Source: Phycisphaerae bacterium (GTDB taxonomy: Bacteria; Planctomycetota; Phycisphaerae; UBA1845; Fen-1342). From it: a DNA stretch of 64,000 nucleotides. The stretch spans positions 301,705-365,704 of the forward strand of contig JAJVHV010000001.1 of NCBI GenBank assembly GCA_022072445.1, written 5' to 3'. Position numbers and translations under genes: made by a program. The first letter of the stretch is position 1, and each line of letters opens with the position of its first letter. The notes under the pieces were generated by a model, which was given only the letters and a program-made list of their open reading frames with translations, made no database searches and was not told the origin of the DNA. Shown in pieces: positions 9,076 to 16,948 of the stretch.

Positions 9076-9149
9076 TGCGGTCTCCGTGAAATGCGGCGGA
9101 CGAGACCCGTCGCTGCCGCTCAGGTCCGGATGGGACGCCGGGAGGCATG

Positions 9150-9181
9150 GGTGGCGTGCTCTCGCCGCCAGGCGTGAGCAT
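9150..9181 (+). repeat. Dispersed repeat, family E
   Basis: GGTGGCGTGCTCTCGCCGCC and following bases match, with few changes, the element at 16916-16948 on the opposite strand, and a partial copy lies at 56364-56376. It sits in the 181-base gap between the tandem-receiver gene and the PAS kinase, upstream of the kinase Shine-Dalgarno. Confidence 0.6.
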
Positions 9182-9256
9182 CCTGCGCCCCGTCGTGGCC
9201 GCTCCGGGTTCGGATCGGCACGCCCGCGCATGCACGGGCGCTTCTCGCTTGGATAC

Positions 9257-10201
9257 TCATGATGGGGGCGCAAGATTGCGCAGCGCGGGAATGTGGGCGC
9301 GCAGCGCGGACAGAATCGCGTCAAAGTCGGGCGGTTTGCCGAAACAGCGCGTCGCACCGAGCTCAAGCAATTCGCGCTGCAAACCGTCGCCGACGCCGTC
9401 CTGTGTGCGGCCGCTGAGCACGAACAGCGGTGTCCGCGCTGTCAGCGGATTCTCGCGGATGCGGCGGATGACGTGGTTTCCCAGGCCGTCGGGCATGAGA
9501 TAGTCGGTGATGATCGCGTCAGGACGTTCGCGGGCCGCGGTCCAGTAACCGCGCATGCCGCTCCCCGCCCGGATGACGTTCATGCCCTGCGCCTCGAGCC
9601 GCAACTGAAGGGCGCGGCACACGTCGGCGTCGTCGTCGATCAGCAGGACGCAGGCCCGGTCCAGCGCGCGGGCCTCAGCATTCCCTGACCCGATGTCCGC
9701 GTCAGACGTCAGCGTCGGGTCGGCGTCGTCGGACGCGCATTGCGCGGCGGTCGGTTCGGGCATGGCGTCGGGATCAGGCCGCCTGGCCGGCGACGCGCCA
9801 TCGAGATGAAGCAGCTCAATGATATTCGGGCGGATGCGCTCCCAGGTGTCCAGCCCTTTCCACGCGTAGCACGCTCCGAGCATCTCGCACTGCGCGAGCG
9901 TCGCGTCGTCGGACTGACCAGTCAGCACCACTACGGGGATGTGCGTGAAACGCGCATCGCGCGCCAGCACCTGGCACATCGACAACCCGCCGGCACCCGG
10001 CATGTTCACGTCCAGAATCAGAAGGTCGGGCGGCCTCTGAAGTATGGACTGATACGCGTGCAGCCCGTCGGGCGACTCGCGCACTTCAACGCCCAGTTCG
10101 CGGCAGCGAATGGCCAGCGCCTGCGTGAGCGCCGGATCGTCGTCGGCGATCAGGATGGACTTCGCGGGCATGTCCGCCGAGCTGCATTCCACACTTGTCA
10201 T
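9257..10201 (-). CDS. Tandem-receiver response regulator (REC-REC)
   Basis: 314 residues with two CheY-like domains and no DNA-binding output. REC1 (about 14-135) has ILIADDD, the acceptor Asp64 in LILDVNMP and VLTG, but the usual Lys-Pro is replaced by WKG. REC2 (about 184-305) has VLLIDDD, Asp233 in IITDYLMP, VLSG and GKPP. A Pro/Asp/Ala-rich linker joins them. The start at 10201 is chosen because GGAGG lies seven bases upstream. It probably relays or competes for phosphate within the block. Confidence 0.88.
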   Translation of the reverse strand: MTSVECSSADMPAKSILIADDDPALTQALAIRCRELGVEVRESPDGLHAYQSILQRPPDLLILDVNMPGAGGLSMCQVLARDARFTHIPVVVLTGQSDDATLAQCEMLGACYAWKGLDTWERIRPNIIELLHLDGASPARRPDPDAMPEPTAAQCASDDADPTLTSDADIGSGNAEARALDRACVLLIDDDADVCRALQLRLEAQGMNVIRAGSGMRGYWTAARERPDAIITDYLMPDGLGNHVIRRIRENPLTARTPLFVLSGRTQDGVGDGLQRELLELGATRCFGKPPDFDAILSALRAHIPALRNLAPPS

Positions 10202-10214
10202 TCTGCATCCTCCG

Positions 10215-10652
10215 CTACACCGGCTGGCGGCGCTTGGCCTGCGAGAGTCGCTGCATCTCCGCCACTTCGTCGTGGCCGAGAATGCCATCGAGCATGCGAA
10301 TCAGCACGGCATGGTCATACGGCTTCGACAGAAAGTAGCTCGCACCGCAGGCGCGGTAGCGGGCCTCGAACTCCGCGTCCGCCCGCCCGGTGATGAAGAT
10401 GATCGGAATCGTCGCCGTTTCAGGATCGCGCTTCAGAATCGAGGCCACGTCGAGCCCGTCGATTTCGTCGCGCAGTCCGACGTCGAGCGTGATCGCGTCG
10501 ATGCCGCCCATCCGCGCCCGCCGGAAGGCATCCGTCTCGCTGGTCGCGATCTCGACGCGATAGCCCGCTTCGCCCAGCCGCTTTTGAAGCGCCAGCACGA
10601 CGTTCAGTTCGTCGTCGACGACGAGAATGGTCTTGTGGGAACGCCAGTTCAT
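10215..10652 (-). CDS. Single-domain response regulator
   Basis: 145 residues, one CheY-like receiver: acidic pocket LVVDDE, acceptor Asp57 in AITLDVGL, switch Thr in FITG, and Lys-Pro in LSKPYDH. A short basic tail follows. GGGGAG precedes the ATG, and the start overlaps the stop of the upstream receiver by four bases (ATGA). No output domain, so it acts by protein contact or as a phosphate shuttle. Confidence 0.9.
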   Translation of the reverse strand: MNWRSHKTILVVDDELNVVLALQKRLGEAGYRVEIATSETDAFRRARMGGIDAITLDVGLRDEIDGLDVASILKRDPETATIPIIFITGRADAEFEARYRACGASYFLSKPYDHAVLIRMLDGILGHDEVAEMQRLSQAKRRQPV

Positions 10653-11071
10653 GATGTCTCCCCTGTTTCCGTGGCGGCGCCCGCCGAAGCGCGCCGGCCG
10701 GCCGACAAAGCCGCCCCGACGGCTTCCAGCAGTTGCGGCGCTTCGTACGGCTTTTCCAGAAAGAAGCGCGCCCCGAGGTCGAGCGCCTGCGACTTGCTCT
10801 TCTCGACAACACTCGCCGAGAGCATCACGACGGGAATCGACGCGGTCTGCTGCGATGCGCTCAGCCCACCCAAAACGCCCAGGCCATCGAGTACAGGCAT
10901 GCGCATGTCCAGCACGATGGCGTCCGGCGGGTGCTTGATGGCCTCTTCCAGACCGGACCGGCCGTCGTGCGCCACGACGATGTCGTAGCCGGCGGCCCGA
11001 AACCGGATTCCCAGACCGCGCGCGATGTCGCGGTCGTCATCCACCAGAAGTACGCGCGGCTTAGCACCCAC
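10649..11071 (-). CDS. Single-domain response regulator
   Basis: 140 residues, one CheY-like receiver with LLVDDD, acceptor Asp55 in IVLDMRMP, Ser (not Thr) at the switch position in MLSAS, and EKPYEAP. The GTG start at 11071 follows GGGAGG by six bases and overlaps the end of the preceding kinase gene by 11 bases; the 3' end overlaps the next receiver by four. The Ala/Thr-rich C-terminal tail has no recognised function. Confidence 0.88.
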   Translation of the reverse strand: MGAKPRVLLVDDDRDIARGLGIRFRAAGYDIVVAHDGRSGLEEAIKHPPDAIVLDMRMPVLDGLGVLGGLSASQQTASIPVVMLSASVVEKSKSQALDLGARFFLEKPYEAPQLLEAVGAALSAGRRASAGAATETGETS

Positions 11072-12818
11072 AGGCCGCCTCCCCAGCCTTTGGGCGGCTG
11101 TTGCGGCGACTTTCGCGCGGTCCGGGCTTCGGGGTCGGGTCTGCGCCGCTCGCGCCGGCGCTCTTCGCCCGATCCAGTTCCGCCAGAAAGCGGCGCGTAA
11201 GCTCGGCCTGCTGCGTTTGTGGACACCACGTGCCGTGCGTGACGAACGCGATTGCCGGCAGGGCCTGCACCGGCCGGTTGCGGTTGGCCTCGGCGCGGTT
11301 CCGCTCCAGTCGCGCCAGCATGCTCGGCAATTCCGTCGCTCCGACCGCCGCAGTGATCAGCCAGCGATTGCCGCCGGCGGGAAAGAGCAGGTCGTAGCTG
11401 CGGAGCTGCCGCTGGAGGAATTCCTCGACGTCGAGGAGCGCGGCGGCGGGTGGATTCGCGTCGCCTCCGGCCCGCGCCGTCAGCAGTGAGACGCTCTCGC
11501 AACGCACACGGCGCAGATACGTGGACAGAACGGCGGCGGGGTCGGCGCTCGGCACCGTGAAGGAAAACGTGCTGCCGCGGCCCAGCTCACTCTCGACGCT
11601 GATCTCGCCAAAGTTGAGGTGAACCAGCTCGCGCGCGATGCTCAAGCCGAGGCCGAAGCCCTTCGTGCTGCTGCGCGCCGGTCCGTCGAGCTGACGGAAA
11701 CGCACGAAGATCGCCTCGAGGTGCTCGCGGGCGATGCCCGGACCGTCGTCGCTCACGCCGAAGCAGATCCACGGGTCGGGTGCGGCTGCCCGCTCAACGG
11801 CCAGCACAACGTGCCCGCCCTGTTGAACGGCCTTCAGCGCGTTGACCGTCAGATTGATGATGACGCGGCCGATCTTCTCCGGATCGCAGTAAGCGTCCGG
11901 CAGGTCGTCAGCGAGCTGGATCGACAGGCCGGCCCGCGCCGCGGTCGCCTTGCGCTCCAGCGTCGTGCGGACGTGCTCCACAATCTGGCGAACCGGACAG
12001 ACGCGCCGCCAGATTCCGAGAACCCCGGCTTCAAGCTTGCTGATGTCGAGCATGTCGTCCACCATCGTGCTGAGGTCGTCGGTGCGGTTCAGCACGATCT
12101 CGAGATATTCCCGGGCCTCGCCGCCCACCTCGCCGGCCAGACCGTCGCGGACAATCGCGGTGAACTCCTTGATGACGGTGAGCGGTGTGCGGAACTCGTG
12201 CGAGACGTTGTCGACGAACTGGTGTGCCGTGTTGTACAGCTCAGTCAGGCGCGCGTTTTTCCGCTCCAGCGAGCGCTTTGCCGCGCTCAGCTCCGCCAGC
12301 AACTGGCGATTGTGCGCCTCAGTGCAGCGCCGCGCGTGCTGGCTGGCCGCGTTCCGGATGGCGCGCTGCAGCAGGTCGGGCGTGATGTCACCCTTCGCCA
12401 CGTAGTCGTCGGCGCCTGCCCGCATCAGGTCGGCGACGGCGTACTCGTCGCCCTGCCCGGTGATGGCGATGATCGGGCCGAGAAACGGCGCGGCCCGCAG
12501 CCCGCGCAGCGCGGCCACGCCATCGTCAGCGCCCAGCCGATAGTCGAGGAACACGACGCTCGACGAGCTCCCCGCCAGCGCGGCACGCCCGCGGGCCGCG
12601 GTCGGGCAATGCACGAGCGCGTAGTGAAAAGCCGGGATGCGGTCGAGATTGCGGCGAAGGATCTCCACGTCGCCGGCGTCGTCGTCGATCACCACCACGG
12701 TCGGCCGCAGCGCGCAGGTTTCCGTCTCGCGCGGCAGGACGGCACACTCCGCGACGTCGCTGATCACCTCGGCGGACGGTGGTGGCCGCGGGGGAGCGGC
12801 CTGCGCCGGTAGCGTCAT
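11061..12818 (-). CDS. Receiver-histidine kinase with degenerate GGDEF-like C-terminal domain
   Basis: 585 residues. N-terminal receiver (about 38-155; VVVIDDD, acceptor Asp92 in FLDYRLGADDG, AKGD), coiled coil, HisKA with His207 in VDNVSHEFRTPLTVIKEF, and HATPase_c with NLTVNALKA, DDGPGIA and GFGLGLSIA. After the kinase, about 110 residues resemble a GGDEF fold in layout: a strand SVSLLTARA, a helix, then RSYDLLFPAGGNRWLIT where GGDEF would be GGNRW. That domain would lack cyclase activity; its assignment is inference. GGAGGAGG precedes the ATG. It starts inside the stop of the previous receiver. Confidence 0.88.
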   Translation of the reverse strand: MTLPAQAAPPRPPPSAEVISDVAECAVLPRETETCALRPTVVVIDDDAGDVEILRRNLDRIPAFHYALVHCPTAARGRAALAGSSSSVVFLDYRLGADDGVAALRGLRAAPFLGPIIAITGQGDEYAVADLMRAGADDYVAKGDITPDLLQRAIRNAASQHARRCTEAHNRQLLAELSAAKRSLERKNARLTELYNTAHQFVDNVSHEFRTPLTVIKEFTAIVRDGLAGEVGGEAREYLEIVLNRTDDLSTMVDDMLDISKLEAGVLGIWRRVCPVRQIVEHVRTTLERKATAARAGLSIQLADDLPDAYCDPEKIGRVIINLTVNALKAVQQGGHVVLAVERAAAPDPWICFGVSDDGPGIAREHLEAIFVRFRQLDGPARSSTKGFGLGLSIARELVHLNFGEISVESELGRGSTFSFTVPSADPAAVLSTYLRRVRCESVSLLTARAGGDANPPAAALLDVEEFLQRQLRSYDLLFPAGGNRWLITAAVGATELPSMLARLERNRAEANRNRPVQALPAIAFVTHGTWCPQTQQAELTRRFLAELDRAKSAGASGADPTPKPGPRESRRNSRPKAGEAACGC

Positions 12819-13285
12819 GCTTCCTCCTCCTCCGCTGGCTCGGGCAGCCTGACAAGTTCGAACCAGTACGTGCCCAGTTGCCGGATGGTCTGCATGAAGC
12901 CGTCGATCGTGACCGGCTTGCTGATGAACGAGTTGCAGCCCAGGTTGTAGCTGCGGATGATGTCCTCCTCCTGCCGTGACGTCGTCAGCACTACGACCGG
13001 GATGGAGCGCAGCGTGGCGTGGTTCCTCATCTCGCGCAGCACCTGCTTTCCGTCGACCCGCGGCATGTTCAGGTCGAGCAGAATCAGGTCCGGACGCGGT
13101 GCCCGCCCGCCGGCGGCAAAGGCGCCGCGGCGGAGCAGATAGTCCAGGGCGGCAGCGCCGTCGGACACGACGCGCAGATCGGTGTTGATCACGTCGTCGC
13201 GCAACACGCGCCGCGTGAGCTCCTGGTCCGCGACGTCATCGTCAACCAGCAGGACGATCGCCGGCCCGCCGTCGCGCCGCGTCAT
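12815..13285 (-). CDS. Rcp1-like response regulator
   Basis: 156 residues, one receiver of the Rcp1 (phytochrome-partner) type: LLVDDDVADQELTRR, acceptor Asp71 in LILLDLNMPRVDGK, VVLTTS, FISKPV, and the family's C-terminal helix ending near YWFELVRLP. A Glu-rich end follows. GGGGAGG precedes the ATG, and both ends overlap neighbours by four bases. This subfamily usually receives phosphate from kinases like the one immediately upstream. Confidence 0.9.
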   Translation of the reverse strand: MTRRDGGPAIVLLVDDDVADQELTRRVLRDDVINTDLRVVSDGAAALDYLLRRGAFAAGGRAPRPDLILLDLNMPRVDGKQVLREMRNHATLRSIPVVVLTTSRQEEDIIRSYNLGCNSFISKPVTIDGFMQTIRQLGTYWFELVRLPEPAEEEEA

Positions 13286-14493
13286 GCTTCGCCCTCCCCG
13301 CCTTCGCCCAGCGTGAAGCGGAACTTCGCGCCCTGGCCAGGCTGTGAGTCGACCCAGATTCGCCCGCCATGCCGCTCCACTGCCTTCCGGCAGACCGACA
13401 ACCCGATGCCGGTACCCTCGTACTCGTCGCGGCCATGGAGTCGCTTAAACGGCGCGAAAATCTGCTCGGCGTATTCCGGCTTGACGCCGATGCCGTTGTC
13501 CGACACGCCCAGCGTCCACCCGCCACCCGCCCGCGGCTCGGCGGCGATGTGCACGCGCGGCCGGCAGCCCGGCGCAATGAACTTCAGCGCGTTGCTGAAC
13601 AGGTTCTGATAGAGCTGCGTCAAGAGCGTCGCGTCACCCACGACGGTCGGCAGGCGCTCGCGCGTGATTTCGGCGCCGGTCTCCTCGACCCGCACCGAGA
13701 GCGCACGCAGCGCCCGGTCGACGCAGGTGTCGAGCGACACACGCTCGCGGCGCATCGCGCTCTTGCCCGCGCGGCACAGTGTCAGCAGATCCTGCACCAG
13801 GGTCTGCATCCGCCGCGCCGCTTCGACGATGAACCGGAGATCTTTGACCGCCGGTGCCGAAAGCTCGCGCCCCAGGTCGCGCGACAGCAGATCGCTGAAG
13901 GCCATCAGCTTGCGAAGCGGCTCCTGCAGATCGTGACTGGCGATATAGGTGAACTCGTCCAGCTCGGCGTTTCGCCGCTCCAGCTCCGCGTTGGCGTGCT
14001 CCAGCTCGGCGGTTCGCTCGCGAACGCGCTGCTCCATCTCGTGGTGCGCCTGCTGCAACGCCGCATGCGCACGGGCAACCTCCCCCCGCCGGAGGTGGAT
14101 CTCGATCCCCGTCCGGAGGGCCGAAATCACGCGGGCGGCGCTCAGCTCCGACTTGGGAATGTAGTCCGTCGCGCCCGCCTTCATCGCGGCCACCGCGGTC
14201 GCCTCGTCGCCCCGGCCGGTGAGCACGATGGCCGGCACGCCGCCGTCCAGCGGCGCCTCCCCTTCGCGCCGCCGGATGGTCCTCAGCAGCTCCAGGCCAT
14301 CGTCACCTGCCAGACGGTAATCGATGATCGCAACCCGATCGGGCGCTTGCTGCTCGAGAGCGCACAGCGCCTCCCTGGCCGAGGCGGCTTCGCTCAGCTC
14401 GATCGCGAACGGCGCGGCGTGCAGCGCCCGACGGATCGCCAGGCGATCGGCGCGGTCGTCGTCGACGATCAGGATTCTCACGCACTCGGGCAT
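13282..14493 (-). CDS. Receiver-histidine kinase (phytochrome-kinase type)
   Basis: 403 residues. An N-terminal receiver (acceptor Asp58 in AIIDYRLAGDDG, Lys114 in YIPKSEL) is followed by a coiled coil (about 140-180), HisKA with His187 in FTYIASHDLQEPLRKL, and HATPase_c with NLFSNALKF, DNGIGV and GTGIGLSVC. The HDLQEP box is characteristic of cyanobacterial-phytochrome-like kinases. No transmembrane region, so input probably reaches it through the fused receiver. It overlaps the upstream receiver gene by 16 bases. Confidence 0.92.
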   Translation of the reverse strand: MPECVRILIVDDDRADRLAIRRALHAAPFAIELSEAASAREALCALEQQAPDRVAIIDYRLAGDDGLELLRTIRRREGEAPLDGGVPAIVLTGRGDEATAVAAMKAGATDYIPKSELSAARVISALRTGIEIHLRRGEVARAHAALQQAHHEMEQRVRERTAELEHANAELERRNAELDEFTYIASHDLQEPLRKLMAFSDLLSRDLGRELSAPAVKDLRFIVEAARRMQTLVQDLLTLCRAGKSAMRRERVSLDTCVDRALRALSVRVEETGAEITRERLPTVVGDATLLTQLYQNLFSNALKFIAPGCRPRVHIAAEPRAGGGWTLGVSDNGIGVKPEYAEQIFAPFKRLHGRDEYEGTGIGLSVCRKAVERHGGRIWVDSQPGQGAKFRFTLGEGGEGEA

Positions 14494-14930
14494 AGCGCCG
14501 TCTCGCCGACCGGCATCTCGACGATTCGCCAGTAGTGATCGAGCAGGTTGACGACTTCCAGAAACTCCTTCGAAACGTTGGATTTGACGATGTAGCCGGC
14601 GACGTGCTGGTCATACGCGCCCAGCACGTCCTGCTCATCCTTCGACGTCGTCAGCACGAAGACGATCGCCTGCCGATGCTCGGGATCCGCCCGCAGCTCA
14701 GCGAGAAACTCGCGGCCCGTCATGCGCGGCATCTTCATGTCCAGAAGAATGATGTAGGGCTTCGGCACCTTTTCGTGGCCGTTCTCGCCGCGCAGCTTCT
14801 CCAGCGCCTCGCGGCCGTCCGCCGCCCAGTAGAGCGGATTGGCGATCCGCTGCCGCTGAAACGCGCGCTCGATCGCCATCCGATCGACTTCGTCATCATC
14901 GACCACCATCACCGCGACGTCCTTTCGCAT
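14478..14930 (-). CDS. Rcp1-like response regulator (first gene of the block)
   Basis: 150 residues, one receiver: VVDDDEVDRMAIERAF, acceptor Asp64 in ILLDMKMPRMTG, VLTTSKDEQD, and YIVKSN in place of the usual Lys-Pro. The C-terminal helix HYWRIVEMP is shared with Rcp1-like proteins such as the one at 12815. GGGAGG precedes the ATG. It opens the block, so its promoter should lie in 14931-15313. Confidence 0.9.
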   Translation of the reverse strand: MRKDVAVMVVDDDEVDRMAIERAFQRQRIANPLYWAADGREALEKLRGENGHEKVPKPYIILLDMKMPRMTGREFLAELRADPEHRQAIVFVLTTSKDEQDVLGAYDQHVAGYIVKSNVSKEFLEVVNLLDHYWRIVEMPVGETALCPSA

Positions 14931-15313
14931 CGCCGCCTCCCGCGCGCCGTAGCGCTCTCACCCGCCGGCGGCCAGGTCCGCCGACGCATCGATTTGGCCC
15001 GCACGCACTGAAGAACGCGCGGCGGCCTGTCGCCCGCCAATCGCCCCCGAGCACAAAGCATGTCGGACCCGTAACCGCGAAAAACTAACCGCCTGATGGC
15101 ATCGGCCAGACACCGGTTCCGCTCCATGCGTAGTCGTACGTAGCCGCGCCGCCTGCCGCGCCCTCGCGACGGCCGGGGCCGCGGCGACCACGCGTCCGCC
15201 GCCAGCCGAAGTCTGGATTACGTCCGGCATTGCCGGATACGTGCTTCTACCAACCACTTCCGCCGCGGAGATTTATAGACTTGAAGAGGCGCGGAACGCG
15301 TGCAGGAAGGCGC
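14931..15313. other. Divergent intergenic region between signalling genes
   Basis: 383 bases separate the minus-strand signalling block from the plus-strand receiver and must hold both promoters. A less GC-rich stretch near 15270-15285 (TTTATAGACTTGAAG) is the likeliest promoter area for the plus gene, but I cannot pair a -35 with a -10 convincingly. No ORF with support and no repeat are seen. Confidence 0.5.
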
Positions 15314-15790
15314 ATGTTTGCGCAGGGCGGGAACTGGATGAGACCGAAAGGGACGATTCTCGTCGCCGACGACGACCATCATGTTCGCCGGGCGGTGGCG
15401 GCACGGTTGACGGCGCTGGGCTATCGGCCGCTGGAGGCGGCCAACGGTTTGTCAGTGCTGGCGCAGTATCTGGCGCAGCCGGTCGACGCGATTCTGCTCG
15501 ACCACGGAATGCCGGTCGGCAAAGGGCAACTGATCGCGCGGATGATCCGCAACGAAAGCGACGTGCCGATCATCTTCCTGTCCGGCTACGGACGAGATTG
15601 CTTCCGCGACATCGTGATGCAGCTTCCCGACGTTTACTACCTCTCCAAGCCGCTGGACGACGAGAAGCTCGCGACGCTCCTCGACGCCGTCCTCGGGTCG
15701 CACACCAAAGCCAGCACCCCCACGCGTTTCGCGCAGCCGGCATATGGAGAGCAGCCGCCCACGGCTGCACGCCCCGAATCCACTGTATAG
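15314..15790 (+). CDS. Single-domain response regulator, divergent from the block
   Basis: 158 residues. One receiver with ILVADDD, acceptor Asp63 in AILLDHGMP, IFLSGYG and LSKPLDD. The start at 15314 is chosen because AGGAAGG lies just upstream; an ATG at 15338 is a second option. The last codons run through a palindrome (GCAGCCG-CCCA-CGGCTGC, about 15751-15768) related to family A, so the C-terminal tail is probably repeat-derived and not functional. Confidence 0.88.
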   Translation: MFAQGGNWMRPKGTILVADDDHHVRRAVAARLTALGYRPLEAANGLSVLAQYLAQPVDAILLDHGMPVGKGQLIARMIRNESDVPIIFLSGYGRDCFRDIVMQLPDVYYLSKPLDDEKLATLLDAVLGSHTKASTPTRFAQPAYGEQPPTAARPESTV

Positions 15791-15869
15791 GGTGGGATAG
15801 CGTGGGCTTCGATCCGCCCGAACCGATGCCGTGCGGCGCGAGGTGCCGGAGCGGGTCGAAACCCACGAG

Positions 15870-16820
15870 CTACGCTCCGAGAAACAGCTCAACGTGTGTC
15901 CGCACACAACGCGCCAAAGCCGCCAGATCGTATCCGCCTTCCAGCACGCTCAGAATGCGGCCCGAACAGCAGCGATCCGCCAGCGCGACTGCGGCAGACG
16001 TCATCCAGGTAAAACCGGCGTCGCTCACCGCCATGTCCGCGAGCGGGTCGTCACGATGCGCGTCGAAGCCGGCCGAGATGAGCAGCACTTGCGGCTCGAA
16101 GTGCTCCAGCGCCGGAATGACCTGCGCTTCGAACGCGTTGCGATAGGTGGCGTCATCGGCACCGGGCATGAGCGGGATGTTCAGCGTGTATCCGGCGCCG
16201 GCCCCGACGCCGGTTTCGTGGGCGTAGCCCGTGCCGGGATAGAGATAGGCCGGGTGGCCGTGCAGGCTGATGAACAGGACGGTCGGGTCGGCCTCGAAGA
16301 TGTGCTGCGTGCCGTTACCGTGGTGCACGTCCCAATCGAGGATCGCGACACGCTCGAACCCGCCCTCGTCGCGCAGCACGCGCGCCGCGACCGCCACGTT
16401 GTTGATCAGGCAGAATCCCATCGAGCGATCGCGCTCGCAATGGTGGCCGGGCGGCCGGATGGCGCAGAACGCGCGCCTCAGGCGGCCCGCTCCAATCGCG
16501 CGGGCCGCGTCCGCGACGGCGCCGGCCGCAAGACGCGCGATCGTATCGCTCGCGCGGCAGATGGTGCTGTCCGCGCAGTCGATCGTCTCCTTGCCCCGGC
16601 GGCACGCTTCGACCAGGCGGTCGATGTAGCTCCGCTCGTGCACGCGCAGCAGCAGCGCGTCGTCGATCGGCCGAACGGGAAGGCGCTCGACGCGCTGCAT
16701 CAGCCCGCTGCGTTCAAGCTCGGCGGCGATCGCGTCGAGCCGGGCGGGGCGCTCCGGGTGATACGGCCCGGTGTCGTGCCGCTTGAAGACCTCGTCGCAG
16801 ACCAGACCCACGCTGCCCAT
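15870..16820 (-). CDS. Histone deacetylase superfamily protein (AcuC/Hdac-like deacetylase)
   Basis: 316 residues, a zinc-dependent deacetylase of the arginase/deacetylase fold. Motifs in order: HDTGPYHPERPARLDAI, IRPPGHHCERDRSMGFCLIN with the paired catalytic His, AILDWDVHHGNGTQ (zinc Asp/His), LISAGFDAHRDDP (zinc Asp) and VLEGGYD. All catalytic residues are present, so it should be active. The bacterial substrate (protein acetyl-lysine or an acetylated polyamine) cannot be told. I use the ATG at 16820, six bases after TACAAT; a start at 16850 would lie inside that promoter. Confidence 0.92.
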   Translation of the reverse strand: MGSVGLVCDEVFKRHDTGPYHPERPARLDAIAAELERSGLMQRVERLPVRPIDDALLLRVHERSYIDRLVEACRRGKETIDCADSTICRASDTIARLAAGAVADAARAIGAGRLRRAFCAIRPPGHHCERDRSMGFCLINNVAVAARVLRDEGGFERVAILDWDVHHGNGTQHIFEADPTVLFISLHGHPAYLYPGTGYAHETGVGAGAGYTLNIPLMPGADDATYRNAFEAQVIPALEHFEPQVLLISAGFDAHRDDPLADMAVSDAGFTWMTSAAVALADRCCSGRILSVLEGGYDLAALARCVRTHVELFLGA

Positions 16821-16826
16821 GCCCGC

Positions 16827-16832
16827 ATTGTA
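16827..16832 (-). promoter_or_regulatory. -10 hexamer for the deacetylase gene
   Basis: TACAAT on the minus strand ends six bases before the ATG at 16820. No Shine-Dalgarno is present, which suggests a leaderless transcript. No clear -35 at the right distance. Confidence 0.45.
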
Positions 16833-16863
16833 GTGCAGCCACACCCTCAACGGCCGGCGTCAG

Positions 16864-16888
16864 CAGCCGACGCAACGGCCGTCGGCTG
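16864..16888. terminator. Hairpin downstream of the diguanylate cyclase gene
   Basis: CAGCCGACG (16864-16872) pairs perfectly with CGTCGGCTG (16880-16888) around a 7-base loop, about 40 bases past the stop codon at 16928. There is no T-run, so termination is only a suggestion. Confidence 0.45.
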
Positions 16889-16915
16889 TCAGGTCGTGCG
16901 GGGTTCGCCCACCGC

Positions 16916-16948
16916 GCATGCTTACGCCTACGGCGAGAGCATGCCACC
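16916..16948 (-). repeat. Dispersed repeat, family E, forming a gene 3' end
   Basis: Read on the minus strand, this is GGTGGCATGCTCTCGCCGTA plus GGCGTAAGCATGC. It has GCATGC at both ends, and its sequence supplies the last codons and the TAG stop of the diguanylate cyclase. Related to 9150-9181. Confidence 0.65.
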
